This document shows, piece by piece, positions 41,471-50,827 of a stretch of 64,000 nt of DNA (positions within the stretch are counted from its first letter, which is position 1; each line of letters opens with the position of its first letter). The notes below the pieces were generated by a model that was not told the origin of the DNA, ran no database searches, and saw only the letters and a list, made by a program, of their open reading frames with translations. Both the position numbers and the translations under genes were made by a program. Origin of the DNA: Leuconostoc mesenteroides subsp. mesenteroides (GTDB lineage: Bacteria > Bacillota > Bacilli > Lactobacillales > Lactobacillaceae); contig CP046062.1 of the NCBI GenBank assembly GCA_009676745.1, positions 598,501 through 662,500 on the forward strand. Direction: 5' to 3'.

Positions 41471-41499
41471 TTGCTTTTTAAAAAAGAATGATATATACT
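41471..41499 (+). promoter_or_regulatory. adhE promoter
   Basis: TTGCTT, 17 bases, TATACT. Confidence 0.65.
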
Positions 41500-41538
41500 T
41501 ATATTGTTAAGAAATGAGCAAGTAAAGGAGCGAAAATT

Positions 41539-44241
41539 ATGGCAGAAGCAATTGCAAAGAAACCCGCAAAAAAGGTTTTGACCCCTGAAGAAAAAGCAGA
41601 ATTACAAACACAAGCTGAGAAGATGACTGAGGTATTGATTGAAAAATCACAAAAGGCATTGTCTGAATTTTCAACATTTTCGCAAGAACAAGTTGACAAA
41701 ATTGTGGCAGCCATGGCCTTGGCGGGTTCTGAGAATTCGCTTCTGTTAGCCCATGCTGCTCACGATGAGACTGGACGTGGTGTTGTGGAAGATAAGGATA
41801 CGAAAAACCGCTTCGCTTCAGAATCAGTTTATAACGCGATTAAATTTGATAAGACTGTCGGTGTTATCAGTGAAGATAAGATTCAAGGCAAAGTAGAATT
41901 AGCAGCCCCACTTGGTATTTTGGCTGGAATAGTTCCAACGACAAATCCCACGTCAACAACTATTTTTAAGTCAATGTTGACAGCAAAAACACGTAACACA
42001 ATTATCTTTGCATTCCATCCCCAGGCGCAAAAATCATCTGTTCTTGCTGCAAAAATTGTTTACGATGCTGCCGTTAAAGCAGGCGCACCGGAGAACTTTA
42101 TTCAATGGATTGAAAAACCTTCACTGTATGGCACAAGTGCCCTGATACAAAATCCAAACATTGCTTCAATTTTGGCCACCGGTGGACCATCAATGGTTAA
42201 CGCAGCTTTGAAGTCAGGAAATCCATCCATGGGTGTCGGTGCTGGAAACGGTGCAGTTTATATTGATGCAACGGTTGACACAGATCGTGCAGTATCCGAT
42301 TTGTTGCTATCAAAGCGTTTCGATAATGGCATGATTTGTGCCACAGAAAACTCAGCCGTTATTCAAGCACCAATTTATGATGAGGTTTTGACTAAGTTAC
42401 AAGAACAAGGAGCATATCTTGTTCCTAAGAAAGACTACAAGAAAATTGCTGATTATGTCTTTAAGCCTAATGCTGAGGGATTTGGTATTGCTGGCCCTGT
42501 TGCAGGTAGGTCAGGGCGCTGGATTGCTGAGCAAGCTGGCGTAAAGATTCCTGATGGTAAAGATGTACTTTTGTTCGAATTAGATCAGAAGAATATCGGT
42601 GAAGCATTGTCTTCAGAAAAGTTGTCACCATTATTGTCGATTTATAAAGTTGAAAAGCGTGAAGAAGCTATTGAGACTGTTCAATCCTTGTTAAACTACC
42701 AAGGTGCAGGACATAACGCAGCAATTCAAATTGGTTCACAAGATGATCCATTCATTAAAGAGTATGCTGACGCCATTGGTGCATCACGTATTTTAGTTAA
42801 CCAACCGGACTCAATCGGTGGTGTTGGAGATATTTATACAGATGCTATGCGTCCATCGTTGACACTTGGTACCGGATCATGGGGGAAGAATTCATTGTCT
42901 CATAACTTATCAACATACGACTTACTTAACATTAAGACCGTGGCTCGTCGCCGTAATCGTCCGCAATGGGTTCGCCTACCTAAGGAAGTTTACTATGAAG
43001 CTAACGCCATTACTTATTTACAAGACTTGCCTACTGTAAACCGTGCATTTATTGTTGCTGACCCTGGTATGGTTCAGTTCGGTTTTGTTAGCAGAGTATT
43101 AGGACAACTTGAGTTACGTCAAGAACAGGTTGAAACAAATATCTATGGTTCAGTTAAGCCTGATCCAACTTTGTCACAAGCTGTTGAAATTGCCCGCCAA
43201 ATGGCAGACTTCAAACCAGATACAGTGATTTTACTTGGTGGTGGTTCAGCCCTTGATGCCGGTAAGATTGGCCGTTTCTTGTATGAATATTCAACACGTC
43301 ATGAAGGGATTTTAGAAGATGACGAGGCGATTAAAGATTTATTCTTAGAACTACAACAAAAGTTTATGGATATTCGTAAGCGAATTGTTAAGTTCTACCA
43401 TGCACGTTTGACGCAAATGGTTGCCATTCCAACCACCTCAGGTACTGGATCAGAAGTTACACCATTTGCTGTTATCACTGATGACGAAACACATGTCAAG
43501 TATCCATTGGCTGATTATGAATTAACACCAGAAGTTGCAATTGTAGATCCAGAATTTGTTATGACCGTACCACAACATACGGTAGCATGGTCTGGATTAG
43601 ATGCCTTGTCACATGCTTTGGAATCATATGTGTCAGTCATGGCTTCGGAATTTACACGCCCTTGGGCATTGCAAGCTATTAAGTTAATTTTTGATAACTT
43701 AACAAACTCATACAATTATGATCCTAAGAACCCAACTAAAGAAGGGCAACATGCTCGCACAAAGATGCACTATGCTTCAACATTAGCTGGTATGTCATTT
43801 GCCAATGCCTTCTTAGGCCTTAACCATTCATTAGCACACAAGACTGGCGGAGAATTCGGACTACCTCACGGTATGGCAATCGCTATTGCAATGCCACATG
43901 TGATTAAGTTCAATGCGGTGACAGGAAACGTAAAGCGTACACCATACCCACGTTACGAAACTTATACAGCACAAAAAGATTATGCTGATATTGCACGTTA
44001 CTTAGGTTTGTCAGGAAAAACGGATGCCGAATTAGTTGATGCTTTGATTACAGAAATTAAAAAATTAGCTACTTCAGTTGGTGTCAATCAAACACTATCG
44101 GGCAATGGTGTTTCAAAGCATGACTTTGATGCAAAGTTAGAAAAGATGATTGATTTAGTTTACAATGATCAATGCACGCCGGGAAATCCTCGCCAACCAA
44201 GCTTAGCAGAAATTCGCCAATTATTGAAAAATCAGTTTTAA
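41539..44241 (+). CDS. adhE: Bifunctional acetaldehyde-CoA / alcohol dehydrogenase
   Basis: 900 aa. N-terminal aldehyde dehydrogenase half, with catalytic Cys267 in N-G-M-I-C-A-T-E-N-S; linker near 460; C-terminal iron-dependent alcohol dehydrogenase half with G-G-G-S-A-L-D-A-G-K and the metal-site segments H-S-L-A-H-K and G-L-P-H-G-M. Converts acetyl-CoA to ethanol and regenerates two NAD+, the essential ethanol branch of heterofermentation. AAAGGAG precedes the ATG; cre site upstream. Confidence 0.97.
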   Translation: MAEAIAKKPAKKVLTPEEKAELQTQAEKMTEVLIEKSQKALSEFSTFSQEQVDKIVAAMALAGSENSLLLAHAAHDETGRGVVEDKDTKNRFASESVYNAIKFDKTVGVISEDKIQGKVELAAPLGILAGIVPTTNPTSTTIFKSMLTAKTRNTIIFAFHPQAQKSSVLAAKIVYDAAVKAGAPENFIQWIEKPSLYGTSALIQNPNIASILATGGPSMVNAALKSGNPSMGVGAGNGAVYIDATVDTDRAVSDLLLSKRFDNGMICATENSAVIQAPIYDEVLTKLQEQGAYLVPKKDYKKIADYVFKPNAEGFGIAGPVAGRSGRWIAEQAGVKIPDGKDVLLFELDQKNIGEALSSEKLSPLLSIYKVEKREEAIETVQSLLNYQGAGHNAAIQIGSQDDPFIKEYADAIGASRILVNQPDSIGGVGDIYTDAMRPSLTLGTGSWGKNSLSHNLSTYDLLNIKTVARRRNRPQWVRLPKEVYYEANAITYLQDLPTVNRAFIVADPGMVQFGFVSRVLGQLELRQEQVETNIYGSVKPDPTLSQAVEIARQMADFKPDTVILLGGGSALDAGKIGRFLYEYSTRHEGILEDDEAIKDLFLELQQKFMDIRKRIVKFYHARLTQMVAIPTTSGTGSEVTPFAVITDDETHVKYPLADYELTPEVAIVDPEFVMTVPQHTVAWSGLDALSHALESYVSVMASEFTRPWALQAIKLIFDNLTNSYNYDPKNPTKEGQHARTKMHYASTLAGMSFANAFLGLNHSLAHKTGGEFGLPHGMAIAIAMPHVIKFNAVTGNVKRTPYPRYETYTAQKDYADIARYLGLSGKTDAELVDALITEIKKLATSVGVNQTLSGNGVSKHDFDAKLEKMIDLVYNDQCTPGNPRQPSLAEIRQLLKNQF

Positions 44242-44242
44242 A

Positions 44243-44280
44243 AAAAGAGACCTTACTTCAGTGTAAGGTCTCTTTATTTT
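44243..44280. terminator. Bidirectional terminator adhE / rlmD
   Basis: AAAGAGACCTTAC ... GTAAGGTCTCTTT. Confidence 0.88.
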
Positions 44281-45764
44281 TGACGTTTTGTTAATTTAAC
44301 AACGCCTTCCCAACGGGCAGTTTGAGGGAACATATCAATACTTTGAATGTAGTCAACTTGATAAGCTTTTGATAAATCAACCAAATCACGAGCTAAAGTA
44401 GATGCATTACATGAAATATAAACAAATTTTTCGGGCTGTGTCCGCAAAATTTCACGACGTAATGCAGTATCTAATCCAGTACGTGGTGGATCTACAACAA
44501 GAGCGTCGGCTACCCAGCCTTGCGCTTGCCATTTAGGGAAAAGTTTTTCAGCTGTGCCAACTTCATATTTAGCATTATTGATATGATTTAGTGCGGCATT
44601 GTGGTTCGCATCATCAACTGCTTCGGGAATAATTTCCATACCACGAACTTCACCGGCTTTGTCAGCTAAGGACAGACCAATTGTTCCAACACCAGCATAA
44701 GCGTCAACGAGCTTATCGGCATGTGTCAAATCAAGTGCTGACAATGCTTGATTGTAGACTACAGACATTTGCGTATGGTTTAATTGCATGAAAGCACGAG
44801 GTGATAGTTGAAAAGTTTTTCCAAGAATTGTTTCTTCAATGTAGTCCTTACCCCAAAGTTTGAGCGTCTCTTCACCCCAAATTAAGCTAGTACGACCGGG
44901 GTTATAGTTCTGGAAAATGCCAGTGACTTCTGGCAGAGCCTTGTTGATTGCTTCTATTAAGGCGGTATCACCTGGGAAACCATCTGTATTTGTGACAAAT
45001 GTGAGTTGAACCTCGCCAGTTGTATGAGATACACGAGCAACAATAGTTTTCACCGTGCCACGATTTTTATCTTCATTATATATTGAAACAGACAGTTTAT
45101 CGAGCAGCTCACGAACAGTACGCATAACCTTCATTGTAGCAGGTGTTTGTGTGTGTACAACTGGTAAATCAACTAATTCATGACTACCACGCTTATACAT
45201 ACCTACGCTTAATTCATCACCAATTTTTCGGACTGGGAACTGTGCCTTGTTGCGGTATTCGTAAGGATTTTCCATGCCTATGGTTTCTCGTATGTCATAG
45301 TCCGACCAACCTTTAGGCTGGAATTTTTCAAGCGACTGCACAAGTACATCTTTTTTGAAGCGTAATTGTGCTGGATAGTTCATATGTTCTAATTCAAATC
45401 CACCAACGCTATCTGCGAATTCATCAAGCGGTTTCACTCTGTCTGGAGATTTTTCACGTATCTTCAAAACTTTAGCGGCGATATATTTTGGTTCTACTTC
45501 AGTAACCTTTACAACAGCCACTTCATTAGGTAAAGCACCGGGTACAAATACAATCTTACGTTTAAAGTAGCCTATTCCTTCACCATTAATACCGAGACGT
45601 TTGATTGTTAATGGGAAGTTTTGACCAATACGTACGTTGACACCGTCACTTGTGTTGCCTCTTGGTGCGCCAGATTTACGCGGATCAAATTTTTTACCAT
45701 AATATGTTTTTTTACTGTTATTGTTGCGACTTTTTTGATAAGGCCGCTTGTTTTGTTCTGTCAT
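44274..45764 (-). CDS. rlmD: 23S rRNA uracil-C5 methyltransferase (RlmD/RumA family)
   Basis: 496 aa from ATG 45764 with AGAAAG six bases upstream. Basic N-terminal tail, TRAM domain near 50-110 (G-I-N-G-E-G-I-G-Y), SAM motif D-A-Y-A-G-V-G-T-I-G near 353, V-V-D-P-P-R-T-G-L-D and catalytic Cys in I-S-C-N-A-S-T-L-A-R. The iron-sulfur cysteines found in E. coli RumA are absent: the segment reads S-V-G-G-F-E-L-E-H-M. Methylates U1939 or U747 of 23S rRNA (family knowledge). Confidence 0.88.
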   Translation of the reverse strand: MTEQNKRPYQKSRNNNSKKTYYGKKFDPRKSGAPRGNTSDGVNVRIGQNFPLTIKRLGINGEGIGYFKRKIVFVPGALPNEVAVVKVTEVEPKYIAAKVLKIREKSPDRVKPLDEFADSVGGFELEHMNYPAQLRFKKDVLVQSLEKFQPKGWSDYDIRETIGMENPYEYRNKAQFPVRKIGDELSVGMYKRGSHELVDLPVVHTQTPATMKVMRTVRELLDKLSVSIYNEDKNRGTVKTIVARVSHTTGEVQLTFVTNTDGFPGDTALIEAINKALPEVTGIFQNYNPGRTSLIWGEETLKLWGKDYIEETILGKTFQLSPRAFMQLNHTQMSVVYNQALSALDLTHADKLVDAYAGVGTIGLSLADKAGEVRGMEIIPEAVDDANHNAALNHINNAKYEVGTAEKLFPKWQAQGWVADALVVDPPRTGLDTALRREILRTQPEKFVYISCNASTLARDLVDLSKAYQVDYIQSIDMFPQTARWEGVVKLTKRQK

Positions 45765-45835
45765 ATTCATCTTTCTGCATTGCAATGCCCAAGGTTCATT
45801 ATTATGTAGCCATCATAACATGATAGCATAAAAAG

Positions 45836-46999
45836 TCAGGAGACAGGAACTACGAATGTTTGATAAGTATGGTAATAGAGTCGATAGATGTTTTGAAATA
45901 GTAGTAATATCCAACTTAAAGCCAATACAAAGGCAATAATTTCGAACGTTGTTAGAGATAGATAACCAACCCATTGAAATAGAACCATGCTGGTTACAAG
46001 GATTGCACAAATGATATAGGATGTTGCTTCAAATTCACGAGGTGCATTTGGTAGTAACCAACGATTGCCCAACATCATAATTAAAATAAAGTAGATTAAA
46101 AAATTAGCCATTTGGTCATGCAATAGATGAAGCCGTCCAGCGTTATTTGGAAACAGACCAACACCGGCTAATGACAAAGCCGATAAGTTTAGCAATATAC
46201 GTAATGCAATAAGCCGTCGATTATGGCGCAAAATTTTTTGTAGCGGAACAAATAGATAATCTACTAATGCCAACCAAATTAATCCAGCAAGAATTAAAGT
46301 TGCATTAAACTGCCAAGATGCCAGCGCATCATCAGTTCCTAAAAAACTTAGGTTATATTGCCACCACATACGCGAGCTGTTTGTCACCATCGCTGTTAGT
46401 ACACCGCCAATAATAGTCATGACAAAAATTGACGTAATAAATAATGTTGAGATGGATAAAGCTGAATAAATCATTAAAAAGTTAATGATCCCGTTAAACA
46501 TGATAAATAGCACAATTGACGTGAATAAATCAAACGATGCGGTTTGAAATAAGTAATTAATTGCCCAAAAGAATCCGGATGTTACAAAAGCTAAAATAAT
46601 AGCGAAAGCTACAGTTAACGCTGGCAAAACGCGCCAACTAGTTTTACGCCGTAGTTTATCAGTTTGCTGTCGTTGTTGCTGAAAGTATGTTAAAAGAAAC
46701 ATGAAAACACCGCTGATTTCACTTAACATAATGACGGCACTAGCGATAGAGTTGTCACCGCCCAAAGGAATACGAAATATTTTTTGATTCACTGCATAAA
46801 CTGTGAAAATAATGCCCATCAATATAGAAGGAATTAGAAAATGCCGTAACGACAATGTTTGACGCTCATTGAGATTATTTGATTGCTGTATGATCAATTG
46901 TCCGTTTCTAAGTGTGAGATTTAGTGGTTGATTGTGTTTTAAATGCAGCTCGCTAACAATCTCCTCAGGTAACGTAAGTTGATAAGGTTTTTTTGACAT
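45836..46999 (-). CDS. Polytopic membrane protein with AbrB-like N-terminus
   Basis: 387 aa from ATG 46999, GGAGA six bases upstream. Residues 1-45 resemble a SpoVT/AbrB swapped-hairpin (Y-Q-L-T-L-P-E-E-I-V-S-E-L-H-L ... L-T-L-R-N-G-Q-L-I-I-Q-Q); then about ten to eleven hydrophobic helices. The combination suggests a membrane sensor or a DUF998-like protein; function unknown. Confidence 0.6.
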   Translation of the reverse strand: MSKKPYQLTLPEEIVSELHLKHNQPLNLTLRNGQLIIQQSNNLNERQTLSLRHFLIPSILMGIIFTVYAVNQKIFRIPLGGDNSIASAVIMLSEISGVFMFLLTYFQQQRQQTDKLRRKTSWRVLPALTVAFAIILAFVTSGFFWAINYLFQTASFDLFTSIVLFIMFNGIINFLMIYSALSISTLFITSIFVMTIIGGVLTAMVTNSSRMWWQYNLSFLGTDDALASWQFNATLILAGLIWLALVDYLFVPLQKILRHNRRLIALRILLNLSALSLAGVGLFPNNAGRLHLLHDQMANFLIYFILIMMLGNRWLLPNAPREFEATSYIICAILVTSMVLFQWVGYLSLTTFEIIAFVLALSWILLLFQNIYRLYYHTYQTFVVPVS

Positions 47000-47090
47000 A
47001 GTTATCTCCAATATGTTCTAGTTTAGCATGTTCATAAAAGGAGATTGGCAGAACAAGGGATTTTTAATATTTTATCTCTTTATATCACAT

Positions 47091-47118
47091 TTGTGTTATA
47101 CCAAATATGTGGTATAAT
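47091..47118 (+). promoter_or_regulatory. Promoter and palindromic operator of the HTH-clpL unit
   Basis: TTATACCA (47096-47103), 6 bases, TGGTATAA (47110-47117): a perfect 8-bp inverted repeat that includes the -10 TATAAT (47113-47118). It would allow autoregulation by a small HTH protein. Confidence 0.6.
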
Positions 47119-47193
47119 ATAAATGTAGAGAGAAACAAAGAAAATAATAAGATGTATTTTAGAGACCTCTTGAATTAAAGGAGATGTGGATAG

Positions 47194-47259
47194 ATGATTA
47201 AACGCAGAAACTTTATTAACGACTTTGTACACAATCGCGTGCGAGGTCAGACTGAATAG
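47194..47259 (+). CDS. Possible 21-aa peptide upstream of the HTH gene
   Basis: AAAGGAG about ten bases before an ATG opens M-I-K-R-R-N-F-I-N-D-F-V-H-N-R-V-R-G-Q-T..., basic. Starts 15 codons before the HTH gene. No homolog known to me; may be a leader ORF or chance. Confidence 0.3.
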   Translation: MIKRRNFINDFVHNRVRGQTE

Positions 47260-47273
47260 GATGGCGATTAGTA

Positions 47274-47498
47274 ATGAGATTTGATATAAAGGCTTACTTA
47301 GATGATAATTCACTAACAATTTACCGCGTAGCAAAGGAATCTGGTTATGGATATACAACGATACACAAATCGTTTAACAAAACACAATCAGATGCCACGA
47401 GCTTAAATATGCGTGATTTAGATGCACTGGCTAAGGTTCAGCATAAACAAATGTGGGAAGTGTTGCGAGAATTAGAAAAACTTTATTTTGATGAATGA
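47274..47498 (+). CDS. Small HTH protein, possible regulator of clpL
   Basis: 74 aa. Helix-turn-helix segment L-T-I-Y-R-V-A-K-E-S-G-Y-G-Y-T-T-I-H-K-S near residues 14-33, then M-R-D-L-D-A-L-A-K. Resembles single-domain XRE regulators or antitoxins, but no toxin gene is beside it. It precedes clpL by 56 bases on the same strand with only a weak hairpin between, so cotranscription is likely. Confidence 0.6.
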   Translation: MRFDIKAYLDDNSLTIYRVAKESGYGYTTIHKSFNKTQSDATSLNMRDLDALAKVQHKQMWEVLRELEKLYFDE

Positions 47499-47554
47499 TA
47501 AACGTGCTTGGGGTAAGCACAAGCACATAGAAAACTAAAAGGAGATTTTAGACT

Positions 47555-49717
47555 ATGGCTAACAATAATTTTTTTAATAACGATCCATTTGGATCAGATA
47601 TGAATGATATTTTTAATAACATGATGGGCAATATGAATGGTGTTAATTCTGAGAATCGTCGCTATTTGATTAATGGTCGTGAGGTGACGCCGGAAGAATT
47701 CGCACAGTATCGACAAACAGGTCGATTGCCACAAGGCGCGCAAAGTGTTCAGAATGGTCAAATTGCTAATGGACAACAACCAATGCAACAGATGCAGCAA
47801 CCTGGACAAGTTAAACAAGAAGGAATGCTAGCCAAGCTTGGTCGCAATCTAACACAAGAAGCCCGTGATGGACTACTAGATCCAGTTATCGGGCGTAACA
47901 AAGAAATTCAAGAGACAGCTGAAATTTTGGGACGTCGTACAAAGAATAATCCTGTGCTAGTTGGAGATGCTGGTGTTGGTAAGACAGCGGTTGTTGAAGG
48001 TCTGGCACAAGCAATTGTCAATGGGGATGTACCTGCGGCAATTAAAGATAAAGAAATCTATAGCATTGATATTTCTAGCCTTGAGGCTGGTACTCAGTTC
48101 CGAGGTGCCTTTGAGGAAAACATTCAGAACTTGATGAAAGAAGTGAAACAAGCTGGTAATGTTATCCTGTTCTTTGACGAAATTCATCAAATTCTTGGTG
48201 CTGGATCAACCGGTGGCGAAGACGGTGGTAAAGGGCTAGCTGATATTATCAAGCCGGCTTTGAGTCGTGGCGAAATTTCAGTCATTGGTGCAACAACACA
48301 AGATGAGTACCGTAACACGATTATGAAAAATGCTGCGTTAGCTCGACGTTTTAATGAAGTGACTGTGAATGCACCATCACCTAAGGATACGCTTGAAATT
48401 TTGAAAGGTATCGCAAAGTTGTATGAAAAGCATCACAACGTTTCATTGCCTGAAAACGTGTTGAAAGCAGCAGTTGATTATGCGGTACAATATATCCCAC
48501 AACGCTCGTTACCAGATAAAGCAATAGATTTGCTTGATATGACAGCTGCTCACCTGTCAGCTAAAAATCCAGTGACGGATAAAGTTAGTTTAGAAAAGCA
48601 AATGACTGATATTAAGGAAAAACAAGAACAGGCTGTTGCTGATGAGGACTATGAAGCCGCTTTGAAGTATAAAAACCAAATTGCTGATTTAGAAAAGAGA
48701 ATTGGTAATGCGGAAGAAGCTAAAAAGGTTGAGGCAACACCCAATGATGTGGCCGAATCAGTGGAACGTTTGACCGGCATCCCCGTGGCACAAATGGGAG
48801 CGTCAGACATTGAACGTTTGAAGACAATCGGGGATCGTCTAGCAGGTAAAGTTATTGGTCAAGATGAGGCTGTAAGCATGGTCGCTAAAGCTATTCGTCG
48901 TAATCGTGCGGGATTTGATGAGGGGAACCGACCAATTGGTTCGTTCTTGTTCGTCGGTCCAACTGGTGTTGGTAAGACGGAGTTAGCAAAGCAACTAGCT
49001 TTGGACATGTTTGGTAGCAAAGAAAGTATTGTTCGTTTGGATATGAGTGAATATTCGGATTTGACAGCGGTATCTAAGTTAATCGGTACAACGGCTGGGT
49101 ATGTTGGCTATGACGACAACAGCAATACATTAACCGAAAAAGTTCGTCGTAACCCTTACTCAATTGTGTTACTTGATGAAATTGAAAAGGCCAATCCACA
49201 AGTGCTAACATTGTTACTACAAGTCATGGATGATGGTCGCTTAACAGATGGTCAAGGAAATGTTGTTAACTTTAAAAACACGGTCATTATTGCAACATCT
49301 AACGCCGGATTTGGACATAACTCAAGTGATGCAGATCAGGATTTAATGGCTAAATTGGCACCATACTTCCGTCCAGAGTTCTTGAATCGTTTTAATGGGG
49401 TGATCGAATTTAGTACGTTGACTAAGGATGATTTGAAGCAAATTGTTGATTTGATGTTAGATGACGTCAATAAGACATTGGCTAAGAAAGAGTTAACTTT
49501 GCAGGTGTCTGACGAAGTTAAAAATCACTTGATTGAAGATGGTTATGATGAAGCTCTAGGGGCACGACCATTACGCCGAGTAATCGAGCAACAAATTCGT
49601 GATCAAGTAACGGACTTCTACTTAGATAATCCAGGTGAAAAAGCCTTGAGCGCAGATTTAGTTGATGGCAAAGTGGTTATTTCAGCTATTGTTGAAAAAA
49701 GCGCTGTTACTAACTAA
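47555..49717 (+). CDS. clpL: ATP-dependent chaperone ClpL
   Basis: 720 aa Clp/Hsp100 without the double Clp_N domain. Short Asn/Gly/Met/Gln-rich N-terminus (residues 1-90), AAA-1 Walker [10 protein letters not shown] near 145, coiled coil near 350-400, AAA-2 Walker [10 protein letters not shown] near 470, sensor and D2-small domain at the end (A-L-G-A-R-P-L-R-R). The lack of an N domain and the Asn-rich start mark ClpL, a stress chaperone of lactic acid bacteria. AAAGGAG upstream. No CtsR or CIRCE box seen in the 56-base gap. Confidence 0.9.
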   Translation: MANNNFFNNDPFGSDMNDIFNNMMGNMNGVNSENRRYLINGREVTPEEFAQYRQTGRLPQGAQSVQNGQIANGQQPMQQMQQPGQVKQEGMLAKLGRNLTQEARDGLLDPVIGRNKEIQETAEILGRRTKNNPVLVGDAGVGKTAVVEGLAQAIVNGDVPAAIKDKEIYSIDISSLEAGTQFRGAFEENIQNLMKEVKQAGNVILFFDEIHQILGAGSTGGEDGGKGLADIIKPALSRGEISVIGATTQDEYRNTIMKNAALARRFNEVTVNAPSPKDTLEILKGIAKLYEKHHNVSLPENVLKAAVDYAVQYIPQRSLPDKAIDLLDMTAAHLSAKNPVTDKVSLEKQMTDIKEKQEQAVADEDYEAALKYKNQIADLEKRIGNAEEAKKVEATPNDVAESVERLTGIPVAQMGASDIERLKTIGDRLAGKVIGQDEAVSMVAKAIRRNRAGFDEGNRPIGSFLFVGPTGVGKTELAKQLALDMFGSKESIVRLDMSEYSDLTAVSKLIGTTAGYVGYDDNSNTLTEKVRRNPYSIVLLDEIEKANPQVLTLLLQVMDDGRLTDGQGNVVNFKNTVIIATSNAGFGHNSSDADQDLMAKLAPYFRPEFLNRFNGVIEFSTLTKDDLKQIVDLMLDDVNKTLAKKELTLQVSDEVKNHLIEDGYDEALGARPLRRVIEQQIRDQVTDFYLDNPGEKALSADLVDGKVVISAIVEKSAVTN

Positions 49718-49722
49718 GTTTG

Positions 49723-49757
49723 AAAAACCACATTCACATAGATGAGTGTGGTTTTTA
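49723..49757 (+). terminator. Terminator of clpL
   Basis: AAAAACCACATTCA ... TGAGTGTGGTTTTT, one G-T pair. Confidence 0.88.
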
Positions 49758-49823
49758 TGTTGCTCTAGATAAACAACTTATTGCGCATGGTATAATGGTT
49801 TCATTAAATTAAAGGATGTTCAC

Positions 49824-50816
49824 ATGATTATTCAACATGCAATTCTCCATATACTGGATACAAATACAGGTAGTCTCATTGCATCGCAAGGAGAAATGAA
49901 TGTCGACAATGTCGGCGTTCATGAATATATTGAAAAGCTAGTTCATAAAATCTATAAAGGTGACATCAAGACAGGACATTTATTGCCAGATAGTTATCTG
50001 GATCAAATGATTAAGCAATCAAATTTTTCAGAATCGACAACACAAATGGCCGCTAAATTATTTGATACGATTGCTGCTAGTGAGTCTATTCCAGCCGGTG
50101 ATTTGTTAAGTTTTCGGGCCACAATGGATGAGGGGCCAATTTTTGGATTAATCAAACTCAACTTTGGTGCTCGTTATGCTCACGCAGTAGAGTACGAAGA
50201 CGACCAGATGGTGAACAACTTGGTGCTTAATCAGTCAATTTTACCGGCGGCAACGCAAACAGTTGATGAAGCCATTTTGGTAAATGTTGAAGATGGTAGC
50301 TATCAATTGTTGGAAAAGAAACAACTGATTGACGGACATCGTGTGCCGTATTTTTCAGAAAATTTTTTGGAAATCAAACCTGAGGTTTCAGCAAAAGAAA
50401 ATATTCAAGTGATTAAGCGTACAATTAAGAATATTGCTGAAAAATATGATGAGCCAGAACATGAGGTGCTAGCTGCAACACAGGAAGTGATTTACAATAG
50501 TTTAGCAGAGACAGGTAGCATTAGCACGGATGTCATTGCCGAAAAGGTGTTTGGTGACAACATCACAGCTAAACAAGAATATCAAGAAAAGATGACAGAA
50601 AAGTCTTTGCCAACCGAAGTTTCGGTTGTTAATTCCGAGAAATATGAGAAAAAGTATCGAACACAAAAATTTAAACTTGATTCTGGTATTGAAATTTCGA
50701 TTCCTGTTCATGTTTACCAGGATTTGAGTAAAGTTGAATTTGTCAACAATGATGATGGGACAATCACTTTAATGATTAAAGATATTGCATCAATATTGAA
50801 TAAGTTCAATGTATAA
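49824..50816 (+). CDS. Nucleoid-associated protein (NdpA/YejK family)
   Basis: 330 aa PF04245-like protein. N-terminal I-I-Q-H-A-I-L-H-I-L-D and the I-K-T-G-H-L...L/I pattern near 52; C-terminal K-F-K-L-D-S-G-I-E-I-S-I-P and a final I-K-D-I-A strand. E. coli YejK associates with the nucleoid; role in Gram-positives unclear. AAAGGA precedes the ATG. The Nudix gene follows by 11 bases. Confidence 0.75.
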   Translation: MIIQHAILHILDTNTGSLIASQGEMNVDNVGVHEYIEKLVHKIYKGDIKTGHLLPDSYLDQMIKQSNFSESTTQMAAKLFDTIAASESIPAGDLLSFRATMDEGPIFGLIKLNFGARYAHAVEYEDDQMVNNLVLNQSILPAATQTVDEAILVNVEDGSYQLLEKKQLIDGHRVPYFSENFLEIKPEVSAKENIQVIKRTIKNIAEKYDEPEHEVLAATQEVIYNSLAETGSISTDVIAEKVFGDNITAKQEYQEKMTEKSLPTEVSVVNSEKYEKKYRTQKFKLDSGIEISIPVHVYQDLSKVEFVNNDDGTITLMIKDIASILNKFNV

Positions 50817-50827
50817 AGGAGAAAATA

